NCBI RefSeq assembly: GCF_001466725.1
Contig: NZ_CP013650.1
Span: 4,092,001-4,156,000, forward strand
DNA from: Lacimicrobium alkaliphilum
GTDB taxonomy: Bacteria; Pseudomonadota; Gammaproteobacteria; Enterobacterales; Alteromonadaceae
Direction: 5' to 3'
Length of the DNA: 64,000 nucleotides
A program made the translations under genes and the position numbers. Each line of letters begins with the position of its first letter. Position 1 is the first letter of the stretch. A model generated the notes under the pieces. It searched no databases and had not been told where the DNA came from. It worked only from the letters and a program-made list of their open reading frames with translations. Positions 19,797 to 29,315 of the stretch are shown in pieces.

Positions 19797-20597
19797 ATGT
19801 TCGCCATGCCAACAGATAAACCCATTAACAAACCCGCCTATTGGCTGATTCTGTCGCAAAACAAACTGGTCAGGCTTGAGAATCAGAGCACCTTTATACT
19901 TGCCCGGCATTCAGAACTGGAGTTTGTTTCCCAGTACCTGAATAACGCGGTCAGAGTCGGTCAATACCAACAAACTGACTGCTATATGCTGGATATGGAG
20001 CAGCAGGCACCCGATCACAGTAATGCCGAATTAATCGGATTGCGTGATGCTCTGATGAGCGAAAATGACGATGCATTCAATATTATCGCCAGGGCATGGC
20101 AGGTAGCAGTATTTCTGCGTACACACCGATACTGCGGCCAGTGTGGCAGCCAGATGCAAAGGGTTGACAGGGAACTGGCAACTCATTGTCACCGTTGTCA
20201 GCATCGTTGTTATCCGCGTATTTCACCCTGTATTATCGTTGCGATTAAAAAACAGCAGCAGATTCTGCTGGCCAGGGGCCGCCATCATAAACAAGGTATG
20301 TATTCAACCCTGGCGGGTTTTGTTGAAAGCGGTGAATCCCTGGAGCAGGCGGTGCACAGGGAAGTCATGGAAGAGGTAGGGATAAAAATAAAAAACCTGC
20401 GCTACTTCGACAGCCAGCCCTGGCCTTTTCCCCATTCGCTGATGATGGGCTTTCTGGCAGAGCATGACAGTGGCGAAATTAACGTCGATGGTGAGGAAAT
20501 ACTTGAAGCGGATTGGTATGCAGCGGACAGCCTGCCTGTCACACCACCGGAGTTTTCCATTGCCGGGCGACTGATTAAAGCTGCCCTGAGGAAATAA
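19797..20597 (+). CDS. nudC: NAD(P) pyrophosphatase / NAD-cap RNA hydrolase NudC
   Basis: Nudix hydrolase that cleaves NADH and removes NAD caps from RNA, 266 residues. The zinc ribbon (YCGQCGSQM then HCHRCQ) lies about residues 111-138, the Nudix box GFVESGESLEQAVHREVMEE near 178-197, and the NudC-specific SQPWPFPHSLMMGF follows. ATGs at 19797 and 19806 both lack a clear Shine-Dalgarno. The upstream one is kept. A strong terminator hairpin begins just after the stop. Confidence 0.95.
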   Translation: MFAMPTDKPINKPAYWLILSQNKLVRLENQSTFILARHSELEFVSQYLNNAVRVGQYQQTDCYMLDMEQQAPDHSNAELIGLRDALMSENDDAFNIIARAWQVAVFLRTHRYCGQCGSQMQRVDRELATHCHRCQHRCYPRISPCIIVAIKKQQQILLARGRHHKQGMYSTLAGFVESGESLEQAVHREVMEEVGIKIKNLRYFDSQPWPFPHSLMMGFLAEHDSGEINVDGEEILEADWYAADSLPVTPPEFSIAGRLIKAALRK

Positions 20598-20632
20598 AAA
20601 AGCCTTATCCGAAGATAAGGCTTAAATATTTT
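20596..20632 (+). terminator. Terminator after nudC
   Basis: AGCCTTATC-CGAA-GATAAGGCT (20601-20622) with a poly-A run before and TTAAATATTTT after. The remaining 240 bp to hemE hold a small CGGCAC/GTGCCG hairpin (20784-20811) but nothing else I recognise. Confidence 0.8.
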
Positions 20633-20872
20633 AGCGTGGAGGTCTCGTTTACCGAGCTTCTTTTAGTTGATTCCACTAGCGCAAGGGTTTTATAGCAGAC
20701 TTTTTTACACTTGTGCAACTTTTCCGGCGCAAAATACGATGAATGACATACTGTTTATTCTTGTATCTTTCTAATTCTTTTGCCGGCACTGGTTACTCTG
20801 TAGCTGTGCCGACAGCACACTGGTGATAGAATGCCGACAATTTCGCAGTCTGAATTAATAAAGAGTAGCCCC

Positions 20873-21940
20873 ATGCCTGGATTAGAGAATGATCGTTATC
20901 TTAAAGCCCTGATGAAGCAACCGGTGGACAAAACACCGGTATGGATGATGCGCCAGGCGGGACGATATTTACCTGAATACAAGGCAACACGGGCGCAGGC
21001 CGGTGATTTTATGTCACTGTGCAAAAACCCGGAACTGGCCTGTGAAGTGACCCTGCAACCCCTGCGACGCTTCGATCTTGATGCCGCGATTCTGTTTTCC
21101 GATATTCTCACCATTCCTGATGCCATGGGTCTTGGACTGTATTTCGAAACCGGTGAAGGCCCGAAGTTTGAGAGGCCTGTGCGCAGTCTCAGCGAAGTAC
21201 AAAAGCTGGGGGTGCCTGATCCCGAACAAGAGCTGAGTTATGTGATGAATGCCGTGCGTACCATACGCGAGGCACTGGCTGGCCAGGTGCCGTTAATTGG
21301 CTTTTCAGGCAGTCCCTGGACGCTGGCGACCTATATGGTTGAGGGTGGCACAACTAAAAGCTTCAGCCAGATCAAAAAGCTCGCCTTCGCCGAGCCTCAG
21401 ACATTGCACCTATTGCTGGATAAACTGGCCGATGCAGTGATTCTCTATCTGAACGCACAAATTGCTGCCGGCGCCCAATCGGTGATGATCTTCGATACCT
21501 GGGGCGGGGTGTTATCACCCAGAGACTATAAAGATTTTTCATTGCAGTATATGCACAAAATCGTCGATGGTCTGGTGCGGGAGAATGAGGGACGTAAAGT
21601 GCCGGTGACCCTGTTTACCAAGAATGGTAGCATGTGGCTGGAAGCTATTGCTGCTACCGGCTGTGACGGTGTAGGTCTGGACTGGACCATAGATATCGGC
21701 GAAGCCAGAAGCCGAATCGGTGACAAGGTGGCCCTGCAAGGCAATATGGACCCCTCCATGCTCTATGCCAGCCCTGAGCGTATTGAAGAAGAGGTGCAAC
21801 TGATACTGCAGGGGTATGGCAAAGGGTCAGGGCATGTATTTAACCTTGGCCACGGCATTCACCCTGATGTGCCACCGGAGCATGCTAAAGCCTTTATCGA
21901 TGCGGTGCATAAGTACAGCCCGCAATATCATCAGGAATAA
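20873..21940 (+). CDS. hemE: Uroporphyrinogen decarboxylase
   Basis: Decarboxylates the four acetate side chains of uroporphyrinogen III to give coproporphyrinogen III. It has 355 residues, against 354 in E. coli. Signatures: [19 protein letters not shown] (about 22-40) and the [17 protein letters not shown] segment (about 146-162). The reading frame is open back to 20831, but the ATG at 20873 has AAGAG seven bases upstream and gives the family N-terminus (ENDRYLKAL). The order rsd/nudC-hemE is ancestral. Confidence 0.97.
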   Translation: MPGLENDRYLKALMKQPVDKTPVWMMRQAGRYLPEYKATRAQAGDFMSLCKNPELACEVTLQPLRRFDLDAAILFSDILTIPDAMGLGLYFETGEGPKFERPVRSLSEVQKLGVPDPEQELSYVMNAVRTIREALAGQVPLIGFSGSPWTLATYMVEGGTTKSFSQIKKLAFAEPQTLHLLLDKLADAVILYLNAQIAAGAQSVMIFDTWGGVLSPRDYKDFSLQYMHKIVDGLVRENEGRKVPVTLFTKNGSMWLEAIAATGCDGVGLDWTIDIGEARSRIGDKVALQGNMDPSMLYASPERIEEEVQLILQGYGKGSGHVFNLGHGIHPDVPPEHAKAFIDAVHKYSPQYHQE

Positions 21941-21984
21941 AGTCTGCCGAAAGCGCCTGTTGCTGGCTGGTTTCGATCTACAAG

Positions 21985-24882
21985 TCAGCCGGCAGAGGCA
22001 CGGATATCGTCTGACTGAACCACACGGTTGCGACCATCATTTTTGGCCTGATACAGGGCCTTGTCGGCCAGATCAATCAGGCCCTGTACGTTTATAAGCT
22101 GATTGCCCGGCGCCGAAGCCAGGCCAATTGAGACCGTCACACCTGTGCCGCTCTGCTGTACATGCTCTCGCATGCTCTGGGCAACACTCAGCGCAGTCTC
22201 AGTATCGGCCCCCGGCAGGATGGCGGTAAATTCCTCACCGCCATAGCGGGCAAGCAGATCTTCACTGCGCCGCAGACACTCGCCCAACAGCATAGCAACA
22301 TCCCGCAGTACCGCATCGCCTTTGACATGCCCATGACTGTCATTAAAGCGTTTAAAATGATCCACATCGATAAGTAACACGGAAAGAGGACGCCCTCTTT
22401 CCTGGCTGGTCAGGGCACAATGCTGAAGATAGCTATCCAGACGGCGGCGATTAGCGATACCGGTCAATCCATCAACATTAGCCATAGACTCGAGCTTACG
22501 GTTGGCATCGGCAAGCTCGCGGGTATGCTCTGCCACCATACGCTTGAGACGAGATTTCTCCTGCGCCAGGGCGCGGGTACGGTATTGCACTAAATAACGT
22601 ATCACCAGCCACAGTAAACTGATAATCAGCAACGTCCATATCAGTTTCGCCTGCCATGTTTGGTACCAGGGGTAGGGAACTGTTATATCAAAAGGTTCAA
22701 TGGCGCTGATATTACCGGCCTTGTCCCGCGCCTGGACATCGAAACGGTACTCTCCCGGTGCCAATTGGGAATAACTTATCCGGGTTGCCCTGCCCCACGC
22801 GCCAAATTCATCTTCAAAGCCTGACAACCGGGCACGATAAAGGGTTGTTTCCGGTGGATGCAGGCTGGGTAAAGCAAACTCAAACACAACCCGTCCATTG
22901 GCAGGAACAAGCTGGGGTGTGTCAATGTACAACGGCATGGATTGCTCGCTCTCACCTTTGCCCCTCAAAACACGGTTTAACTGCACCTCAAACCCACCAC
23001 GATTAACCTTTGGTGCATTCGGCTGATAGAACAGCAGGGTGCTATTGGCACCAAAAACCCGCAGGTCTTTGTGCAACCAATGGGAACTCAGAGCACCGCG
23101 GCCAACGCCTGTCATAGAGATCTGCTGCCATTGTTGTTCGAACCTGCGATAAAGCCTGTTATGACTATAAGCCCAGACCTCATCATTTGTGGTTTGTATC
23201 ATCGTCAGGATCTGTCCTGATAAGATGGCCTCCCCTCCACTTTGCCAGGGTTCGAAAACGTTACCGTTAAAGATAAACAATCCTGCAGAGGTGCTGGCGA
23301 TCAGGTTCTCATCAATCCACGCAAGTTTCGCTTCACCATCGATTCCGTACTCTATGCCCCCGGAAGTGTCAAAATAATCAATATCAACGACACGCCCATA
23401 GTCTTCATCGAGCCGTAACCGAACCACTCCACGATGTGCGGTTCCAAGCCAGATCTCACCAACCGCAGTCTCAACCAGACTTTGCACCAGGGTGCCGAGG
23501 CCATCCCAGTCGAGACTAAAATATCCGTCGGCTTTATCAGCCTCATCCACCCATACGGCCACACCCAGCTCTGTGCCAATAAGTACGCGTTTGTCAGAGA
23601 AACGCGACGGCTTTAATATGCGCGGGTAAAGGGCGCCGTGGCTGATTGTCCGTGCCTGTTGATGTTCCACCATATGTAATCTGTAAGAGTCGGCAAACAG
23701 CGCCTTTGATGGTCCCAGAGGCAACAAATCCCAGGCTTCATGATTGCTCCAGTTGAGACGGGAAAAAACCGGCTCGCCAGCCCCCTGAGAAAGACTAAAC
23801 GCCCCTGCTGAACCCAGCGCAAACCACTGTCCGGCCCAGTTTTCGATGTCATAAACCGTGCCACGAAGCCCGCGTCTGGCATCAATTGACTGCCATGGAG
23901 AGGGCCAGGCAATATGCAGCACTCCCAGATCGTTCAGCGCCAGAATGCCGCCGTTGCGGGCGCCCGTAACCCCAAGCAAGACATCATTACTGATCTCAAA
24001 ACGCCTTACCACGCGCGTATGCCATTCCAGTATATAGATGGCGCCATCCTTATTGGCCATGGCAATCACACCAGGGGCAACCAGACTCAGATCGAAAAAC
24101 TCATTCCCCGGTGGCAGACCAGGAATATCGATGACACTCACTTTACCCTGACGCATTTCCAGCCAGGCGCCATCGCGCCGGTTACCCAGCCAATGGCCAT
24201 CGGCCAGCCTGATCAGATCATAGGTCTGTTCATGCCACTGAGGTAGCATCTGAAAGGGTTCAAACTCACCCTGTTGATAACGTTTAATCCCCTGACCGCG
24301 AAACTGCACATAGACCTCATCCTTGTCGGCGAGCAGGGCACCAAAGCGCCCTTCATATTGCCACAACTCGATCTCACCGGTGTCAGGATCATAACGAAAC
24401 AGGTCACTGACAGCTTTAAAATAAACCGCATTATCGGTGACCAGCAAGTCCCAGATATCGGCGAATCCCGGTTCACGGAGTTGCTGAAAGTCATCCGCCA
24501 GCGAATGGTAAACCATACGGCCGGTTACATCGGGTTCAACATAACCAAAACCGTCATAGCCCCCCACATAAACGCGCTGATCAGGGCCAATAGCCAGACT
24601 TCTGACCAGTTTGCCATTTGGCATGGGTATGCGTTGCCAGTTTTCTCCGTCATAGATCAGCACCCCTTCCGAGTTACCAACATAGAGATAGCCGTTTTGC
24701 CCCTGGACGATAGCGTGATTGCGGGGGTAGACATCCACATCCGGACTTAACACAGTCAAGGGCGGAACAGCCAGGCGTTGCAGGATTCCGGTATCTGCAC
24801 AGAGCAGGCCTGTATGACCGATAACAAGGCACAGCATCATAACCTTGCAGACCCTGGCGGTCAGAAAAAATACCGTCGTCAT
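21985..24882 (-). CDS. Periplasmic beta-propeller sensor diguanylate cyclase
   Basis: 965-residue predicted cyclic di-GMP synthase. A signal peptide (about 1-30) leads into a large periplasmic region of repeated short blades (such as GYLYVGNSEGVLIYDG, GEIWLGTAHRGVVRLRL) typical of two-component-regulator propellers. A Y_Y_Y domain (about 640-725) and one membrane helix (about 738-758) follow, then a coiled coil and a GGDEF domain. RYGGEEF is near residue 880 and an I-site RSED lies five residues before GGEEF. The family normally ends in a histidine kinase; here GGDEF replaces it. The start is uncertain: the frame opens at 24936, and 24882 puts the signal peptide first. Confidence 0.85.
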   Translation of the reverse strand: MTTVFFLTARVCKVMMLCLVIGHTGLLCADTGILQRLAVPPLTVLSPDVDVYPRNHAIVQGQNGYLYVGNSEGVLIYDGENWQRIPMPNGKLVRSLAIGPDQRVYVGGYDGFGYVEPDVTGRMVYHSLADDFQQLREPGFADIWDLLVTDNAVYFKAVSDLFRYDPDTGEIELWQYEGRFGALLADKDEVYVQFRGQGIKRYQQGEFEPFQMLPQWHEQTYDLIRLADGHWLGNRRDGAWLEMRQGKVSVIDIPGLPPGNEFFDLSLVAPGVIAMANKDGAIYILEWHTRVVRRFEISNDVLLGVTGARNGGILALNDLGVLHIAWPSPWQSIDARRGLRGTVYDIENWAGQWFALGSAGAFSLSQGAGEPVFSRLNWSNHEAWDLLPLGPSKALFADSYRLHMVEHQQARTISHGALYPRILKPSRFSDKRVLIGTELGVAVWVDEADKADGYFSLDWDGLGTLVQSLVETAVGEIWLGTAHRGVVRLRLDEDYGRVVDIDYFDTSGGIEYGIDGEAKLAWIDENLIASTSAGLFIFNGNVFEPWQSGGEAILSGQILTMIQTTNDEVWAYSHNRLYRRFEQQWQQISMTGVGRGALSSHWLHKDLRVFGANSTLLFYQPNAPKVNRGGFEVQLNRVLRGKGESEQSMPLYIDTPQLVPANGRVVFEFALPSLHPPETTLYRARLSGFEDEFGAWGRATRISYSQLAPGEYRFDVQARDKAGNISAIEPFDITVPYPWYQTWQAKLIWTLLIISLLWLVIRYLVQYRTRALAQEKSRLKRMVAEHTRELADANRKLESMANVDGLTGIANRRRLDSYLQHCALTSQERGRPLSVLLIDVDHFKRFNDSHGHVKGDAVLRDVAMLLGECLRRSEDLLARYGGEEFTAILPGADTETALSVAQSMREHVQQSGTGVTVSIGLASAPGNQLINVQGLIDLADKALYQAKNDGRNRVVQSDDIRASAG

Positions 24883-25023
24883 TGTTTTATTGGCCCTTGC
24901 GCACGTTTCGCCTGACATCTGTCCAGGTGACCTCAAATTGACAGCTACCGAGCCTCAGGCTGCAGTTACCAGTACAAGACTAACCTTACCCTATCCCCGA
25001 CAGCGCTGCCAGCACCTGATTGC

Positions 25024-25986
25024 CTATTGATAACGTCTCAGAACAGCGGCATCAATCCAATAGATATCCTTATTACTGGTATAGAAAAGATATTTCCCGT
25101 CTTGTGTCACAAAAGGACAGAGTTCATGCCCGCTGGTATTAACCAGCTCGCCCATATTTCCGGCTTCTTTCCAGTTGCCATTTTCATCCTTGAAACTGAT
25201 ATACAGATCGCCCTGCCCATATCCGCCTTTTCTTACTGAGCTGAAAATCAGATACGACTCGTCAGGTGCGACAAACACATCGGCTTCGTATTGACTGGAA
25301 TTGATACCGTCACCCAGTCTTACCGGTGACTGAAACACCCCCTCCTCCAGACGGGACTTATAAATATCATAGTCATAATGCTTATCTTCACTGGCTGCGA
25401 CATTGGACGCAAAATAGAGACTGCCATCCGCTGTAAAGGAGATGTAATACTCGTTAGCTGCGGTGTTGATAGCATCACCCGCATGGTGTGGTTCAGACCA
25501 GCCTGTGTCTGTTCGGACTGAATACCAGATATCGTAATTTTTTGCCGTCGTCGTACCATCGAAGGGCATATCGGAAATGTAGTACAGCCTGTTTTCGTCC
25601 GGTGACAGAAAGGGATCGTTGTAACTGAATTGCGGATGGGAGATAAGCACAGCCGGAGGGGTCCAGCCTCCGTTTATAAGCTGAGTAAAGCGTACTTCAG
25701 CTCTGCCGCCGATATCCACTGCATAATAAAATTCACTGGCATCCGCAGAGAAAACAGATCCAAATTCATGTTCGTCATCTCTGGATATGAGATTCGGAGC
25801 AAATATCTCAGGAGTCAGCCCCGGTGACGTCTGCCCCAGATAATCAAGCCGCTCATCTTTAACAGATAAGGTGGAGGAACTTTGTTTAACGTTTTGCTCA
25901 TCAGGCATAGTTGCACCTGAACGTTTATTGCAAGCGACCAAAATCAGAAAAATAAGTACCCAGCAGTTGGAGATTTGCCTGTTCAT
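25024..25986 (-). CDS. PD40 (TolB-like) beta-propeller lipoprotein
   Basis: 320 residues. The N-terminus is a lipoprotein signal (hydrophobic core ILVA then Cys19, lipobox LVAC). The rest consists of PD40/WD40-like blades: FSADASEFYYAVDIGG, LSPDENRLYYISDMP, FTADGSLYFASNV, VAPDESYLIFSS, VTQDGKYLFYTSN. Such proteins bind peptides or glycans at the cell envelope; the ligand here is unknown. It lies 141 bp upstream of the propeller diguanylate cyclase on the same strand, so both may be co-transcribed and functionally linked. CAGGAT precedes the ATG at 25986. Confidence 0.8.
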   Translation of the reverse strand: MNRQISNCWVLIFLILVACNKRSGATMPDEQNVKQSSSTLSVKDERLDYLGQTSPGLTPEIFAPNLISRDDEHEFGSVFSADASEFYYAVDIGGRAEVRFTQLINGGWTPPAVLISHPQFSYNDPFLSPDENRLYYISDMPFDGTTTAKNYDIWYSVRTDTGWSEPHHAGDAINTAANEYYISFTADGSLYFASNVAASEDKHYDYDIYKSRLEEGVFQSPVRLGDGINSSQYEADVFVAPDESYLIFSSVRKGGYGQGDLYISFKDENGNWKEAGNMGELVNTSGHELCPFVTQDGKYLFYTSNKDIYWIDAAVLRRYQ

Positions 25987-26054
25987 AATAATCCTGGAAT
26001 AGGTGTACCAGTAATATCGCAGCCTGGGACATCCTTGTCACCACTCAGTTGTCC

Positions 26055-26207
26055 TCAAATATCCCGCTGTGCATTCAGCCAGCGCCTGGCCTGGTTGATG
26101 TCAAAGCCTGTTACCAGTCGCATTCCTTCGTCCTCATGCACCAGTCACTGTTGGACAAGTTTCTCGGCCTGCTCCGACCCGACATCATTCTCCAGCCGAT
26201 CTAAAAC
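26055..26207 (-). pseudogene. Coding-like fragment in frame after queG
   Basis: Directly after the queG stop, in the same frame, 20 sense codons (VLDRLENDVGSEQAEKLVQQ) run to a TGA at 26145-26147. A further 29 (LVHEDEGMRLVTGFDINQAR, then RWLNAQRDI) end at TGA 26055-26057. The composition looks protein-like. QueG itself ends normally at GLPRDA, so this is not a lost QueG tail. It could be a degraded small gene or chance. Confidence 0.3.
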
Positions 26208-27344
26208 TCAGGCGTCTCTGGGCAGGCCTTTTTCCACCACCCGAATCAACCGCTGGGTTTGCCGTTCATTTCCGGCCCGTTGCTTTTTCCGTTGTTGCTC
26301 AAGGGCCCAGTGAATATGTTCACGCACCAGTTCGCTGCTTTTGTCATAAGCCGCTTCTAAGGCATGTATAATCTCTGGCACACAGGGGGCGTTACCCAGC
26401 GCCACCGCGATATTGCGCTGCCAGCGCTCAAAACCAATACGGCGGATTGCGGAGCCTTCGGTATTGCGTAAGAAGCTCTCTTCATCCCAACTGAACAAAT
26501 CCAGCAATTCCTTGCCATGTAACTGCGCGCGTGGATGAAAATCCGCCTCATCGGTCAGATGAGCATAACGATTCCAGGGGCAAACCAACTGACAGTCATC
26601 ACAACCATAGATGCGATTCCCGATTAAGGGGCGAAAGGATTCGGGGATAGCACCTTTGAGTTCAATGGTCAGATAAGAAATACAGCGGCGGGCGTCCACC
26701 ACATAGGGCTCGACAATAGCCTGGGTCGGGCAAATGGTCATGCAGGCATTACAACTGCCACAGCCCTCCTCTACGGGTTCATCCACCGGCAACGGCAAAT
26801 TGATAAACAGCTCACCGAGAAAAAACCAGGAGCCGGCTTCGCGGTTCAGGGTCAGCGAATGTTTGCCTGTCCAGCCCAGTCCGGCCTTTTCTGCCACGGG
26901 GTGCTCCAATACCGGCGCCGAGTCCACAAAAGGTCTGAAGGCCAGATCACTGACATGCTGATCGATTTTCTGGCCGAGTTTTTTCAGACGTTGGCGCATC
27001 AGTTTATGGTAGTCACGACCCAGGGCGTAACGGCTGATATAACCTAATTGCCTGTCTTTGAGGTTTCGGGCAAAACCGGCATCGGGTGGCAGGTAATCCA
27101 TGCGCACACTGATGATACGAACGGTGCCAGGCTGCAGCTCGGCAGGCCTGGCCCGTTTCATGCCATGTTCTGCCATATACTGCATCTCTCCATGCATCCC
27201 TTTGTCCAGCCAGCTTTGCAATGCTTGTTCATGGCGGCTGAGATCCACATCACAAACACCCACTTGCTGAAAACCTAGCGCTTTTCCCCAGCTCTTGATA
27301 TTTTCTGTTAACTGTTGCAGATACTGCGGGGATAGCTCAGCCAT
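26208..27344 (-). CDS. queG: Epoxyqueuosine reductase
   Basis: Cobalamin-dependent iron-sulfur enzyme for the last step of queuosine tRNA modification, 378 residues. Family signatures are RYALGRDYHKL, FVDSAPVLE and AEKAGLGWTGKHSL. Two 4Fe-4S motifs follow: CGSCNACMTICP (about 190-205) and CDDCQLVCPWNR (about 246-257). The frame opens upstream at 27386, but the ATG at 27344, with AGGTG five bases before it, gives the known N-terminus. Its start codon overlaps that of nnr on the other strand. Confidence 0.95.
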   Translation of the reverse strand: MAELSPQYLQQLTENIKSWGKALGFQQVGVCDVDLSRHEQALQSWLDKGMHGEMQYMAEHGMKRARPAELQPGTVRIISVRMDYLPPDAGFARNLKDRQLGYISRYALGRDYHKLMRQRLKKLGQKIDQHVSDLAFRPFVDSAPVLEHPVAEKAGLGWTGKHSLTLNREAGSWFFLGELFINLPLPVDEPVEEGCGSCNACMTICPTQAIVEPYVVDARRCISYLTIELKGAIPESFRPLIGNRIYGCDDCQLVCPWNRYAHLTDEADFHPRAQLHGKELLDLFSWDEESFLRNTEGSAIRRIGFERWQRNIAVALGNAPCVPEIIHALEAAYDKSSELVREHIHWALEQQRKKQRAGNERQTQRLIRVVEKGLPRDA

Positions 27345-28855
27345 TGAACACCTATAACGCCTTTGTTGAACCTGCGAGTTTATCACACAAAATCTACTGC
27401 GCAGATGAGGTACGCCGACACGAACCGGAGGCTGCCCGTCTGTCTGGTCTGAATATGTATGAGCTGATGGAACGGGCAGGCCACGCCGCTTTCAGACAGT
27501 TGCTGGCTGAATTCCCGCAATGCCACAAGCTGCTGGTACTGTGCGGCCACGGCAACAATGGTGGCGACGGCTTTGTTCTCGCCCGCCTGGCCAGAGAAGC
27601 CGGTATGCAAGTGCAACTGGTTGCTATAGGTAACAGTGATAAATACTCAGAAGATACCCGCCAGGCGCAAAAAAGATGGCTGTCCAGCGGCGGCGAATCC
27701 CTGACCTGGCCGGTGCCACTGGCAAATCACGATGTGATCGTGGACGCCTTGCTGGGTACCGGTGTTAAGGGTGAGGTCAAATCGCCTTACCGGCATATTA
27801 TTGATGAGCTGAATAAGCAAAGGCTGCCAGTACTGAGTATAGACTTACCCTCGGGTTTGCATGCCGATACCGGCAATCCCTGTGGTATTGCGGTGAATGC
27901 CGCTGCAACCGTTACCTTTGTAGGAATTAAGGCCGGGCTGGTCACCGGAGCCGGTAAGCAGCACTGCGGTAAACTGGGTTTCAGTGCGCTGGGTATCGCC
28001 GAGAACTTTAATCGTTTAGCGACACCCCTTGCCATACTGGCCTCTGCCAATCAATTAGCACCTTTACCGCAGCGTAAGATCAATACTCATAAAGGTGATT
28101 ATGGCCGGTTACTCTGTATCGGCGGCAACAAAGGCATGCATGGCGCTATCCGGTTGACTGCCGAAGCCGCCCTTCGCAGTGGCGCAGGTCTGGTGAAAGT
28201 GCTCTGCCACCCTGATAGCCGTATGCTTGTGGCCGAAGGACGGCCGGAACTGATGCTCGCGGATGCCGATGGCAAAACTGAAGCACTGCTGAACTGGGCC
28301 AGCTGTATTGTTATCGGCCCGGGTCTGGGTCAGGATGCCTGGGCGCAATCACAGTTTGATACCCTGATGGCCTATCAGAAAAAGTCCAGCAAGCCCATGC
28401 TGATCGATGCCGATGGCTTAAATCTGCTGGCCGCACGGGAGTCATCAGACTTGCCAGAAAACACCGTACTGACTCCTCATCCCGGTGAAGCAGCAGCCTT
28501 GTTGGATCAGTCCGGCGCTGAGGTTCAGGCGGATCGTTACGATGCGGTCAACAAACTCACTCAAAACTACAAAAGTACCGTTATTCTTAAAGGGGCGGGC
28601 AGTCTGGTGTCCTGTAATAATCGTAAATTCGTGCTTGAACAGGGTAATCCCGGCATGGCCAGCGGCGGCATGGGCGATCTGCTCAGCGGCCTTATCGGCG
28701 GATTGATGGCGCAGGGTATGAGTGCCGCTAACAGCGCATTGACCGGAGCCTGTATCCACGCGCTGGCCGGTGATTTATGCGCAGAACAACAGGGCCAACG
28801 TGGTATGATCGCCAGTGATCTTATTCCTTTTATCAGAGAGCTGGTGAATCGCTGA
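27344..28855 (+). CDS. nnr: Bifunctional NAD(P)HX epimerase / ADP-dependent dehydratase
   Basis: Repairs hydrated NADH and NADPH. It has 503 residues: an N-terminal YjeF epimerase domain (about 15-215, LCGHGNNGGDGFVLARLA, VDALLGTGVKGEV, VLSIDLPSGL) and a C-terminal ribokinase-like dehydratase domain (about 230-500, HKGDYGRLLCIGG, VIGPGLGQ, TPHPGEAA, GNPGMASGGMGDLLSG). The only start near the family N-terminus is TTG at 27344, with GGGGAT about ten bases upstream. The stop (TGA) directly abuts the tsaE ATG. Confidence 0.93.
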   Translation: MNTYNAFVEPASLSHKIYCADEVRRHEPEAARLSGLNMYELMERAGHAAFRQLLAEFPQCHKLLVLCGHGNNGGDGFVLARLAREAGMQVQLVAIGNSDKYSEDTRQAQKRWLSSGGESLTWPVPLANHDVIVDALLGTGVKGEVKSPYRHIIDELNKQRLPVLSIDLPSGLHADTGNPCGIAVNAAATVTFVGIKAGLVTGAGKQHCGKLGFSALGIAENFNRLATPLAILASANQLAPLPQRKINTHKGDYGRLLCIGGNKGMHGAIRLTAEAALRSGAGLVKVLCHPDSRMLVAEGRPELMLADADGKTEALLNWASCIVIGPGLGQDAWAQSQFDTLMAYQKKSSKPMLIDADGLNLLAARESSDLPENTVLTPHPGEAAALLDQSGAEVQADRYDAVNKLTQNYKSTVILKGAGSLVSCNNRKFVLEQGNPGMASGGMGDLLSGLIGGLMAQGMSAANSALTGACIHALAGDLCAEQQGQRGMIASDLIPFIRELVNR

Positions 28856-29308
28856 ATGAAAAAAGTCGTCCATATTACCGATGAACAGGGCACCCATGCT
28901 TTAGCAGAAAAGCTCGCCCGCCGTTGTTCTGAGGCCACTGTTATATACCTGAACGGCGAATTAGGTGCCGGTAAAACCAGTTTTTGTCGCGCCTTTATTC
29001 ACGCTCTGGGTTACCAGGGCCGGGTAAAAAGCCCAACCTACACATTAGTTGAGCCTTATGAAACAGAGCGCTGGCGAATTTTCCACTTTGATCTCTACCG
29101 TCTCAGTGACCCCGAAGAACTCGAATTTATTGGCATAAGGGATTATTTTCAGTCTGATTGCCTGTGTCTGATAGAATGGCCGGAAAAGGGCGATGGCCTC
29201 TTGGCACCGGCTGATTTGCAGATTAGTATAGATTTCAGTGACAATGGTCGAACTATTCGTCTGCATGGCCTGTCTGAACAGGGAATAGCCTTGCTGCAAC
29301 AACTATAA
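28856..29308 (+). CDS. tsaE: tRNA threonylcarbamoyladenosine biosynthesis ATPase TsaE
   Basis: P-loop ATPase of the TsaBDE complex that makes t6A in ANN-decoding tRNAs, 150 residues. Walker A LGAGKTS lies near residues 37-43 in the NGELGAGKTSFCRAF context, followed by VKSPTYTLVEPY and FHFDLYRLSDPEELEFIGIRDY, all TsaE signatures. The ATG begins immediately after nnr, and amiB starts 7 nt later. Confidence 0.95.
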   Translation: MKKVVHITDEQGTHALAEKLARRCSEATVIYLNGELGAGKTSFCRAFIHALGYQGRVKSPTYTLVEPYETERWRIFHFDLYRLSDPEELEFIGIRDYFQSDCLCLIEWPEKGDGLLAPADLQISIDFSDNGRTIRLHGLSEQGIALLQQL

Positions 29309-29315
29309 AGAGAAC

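Noticed and set aside
20598..20872. Heme- or metal-responsive element before hemE
   Set aside because: Only a 6-bp hairpin is seen after the nudC terminator; no known riboswitch or operator pattern.
25975..26313. 112-residue plus-strand frame at the queG end
   Set aside because: Shadow of queG and of the coding-like tail on the minus strand; no ribosome site.
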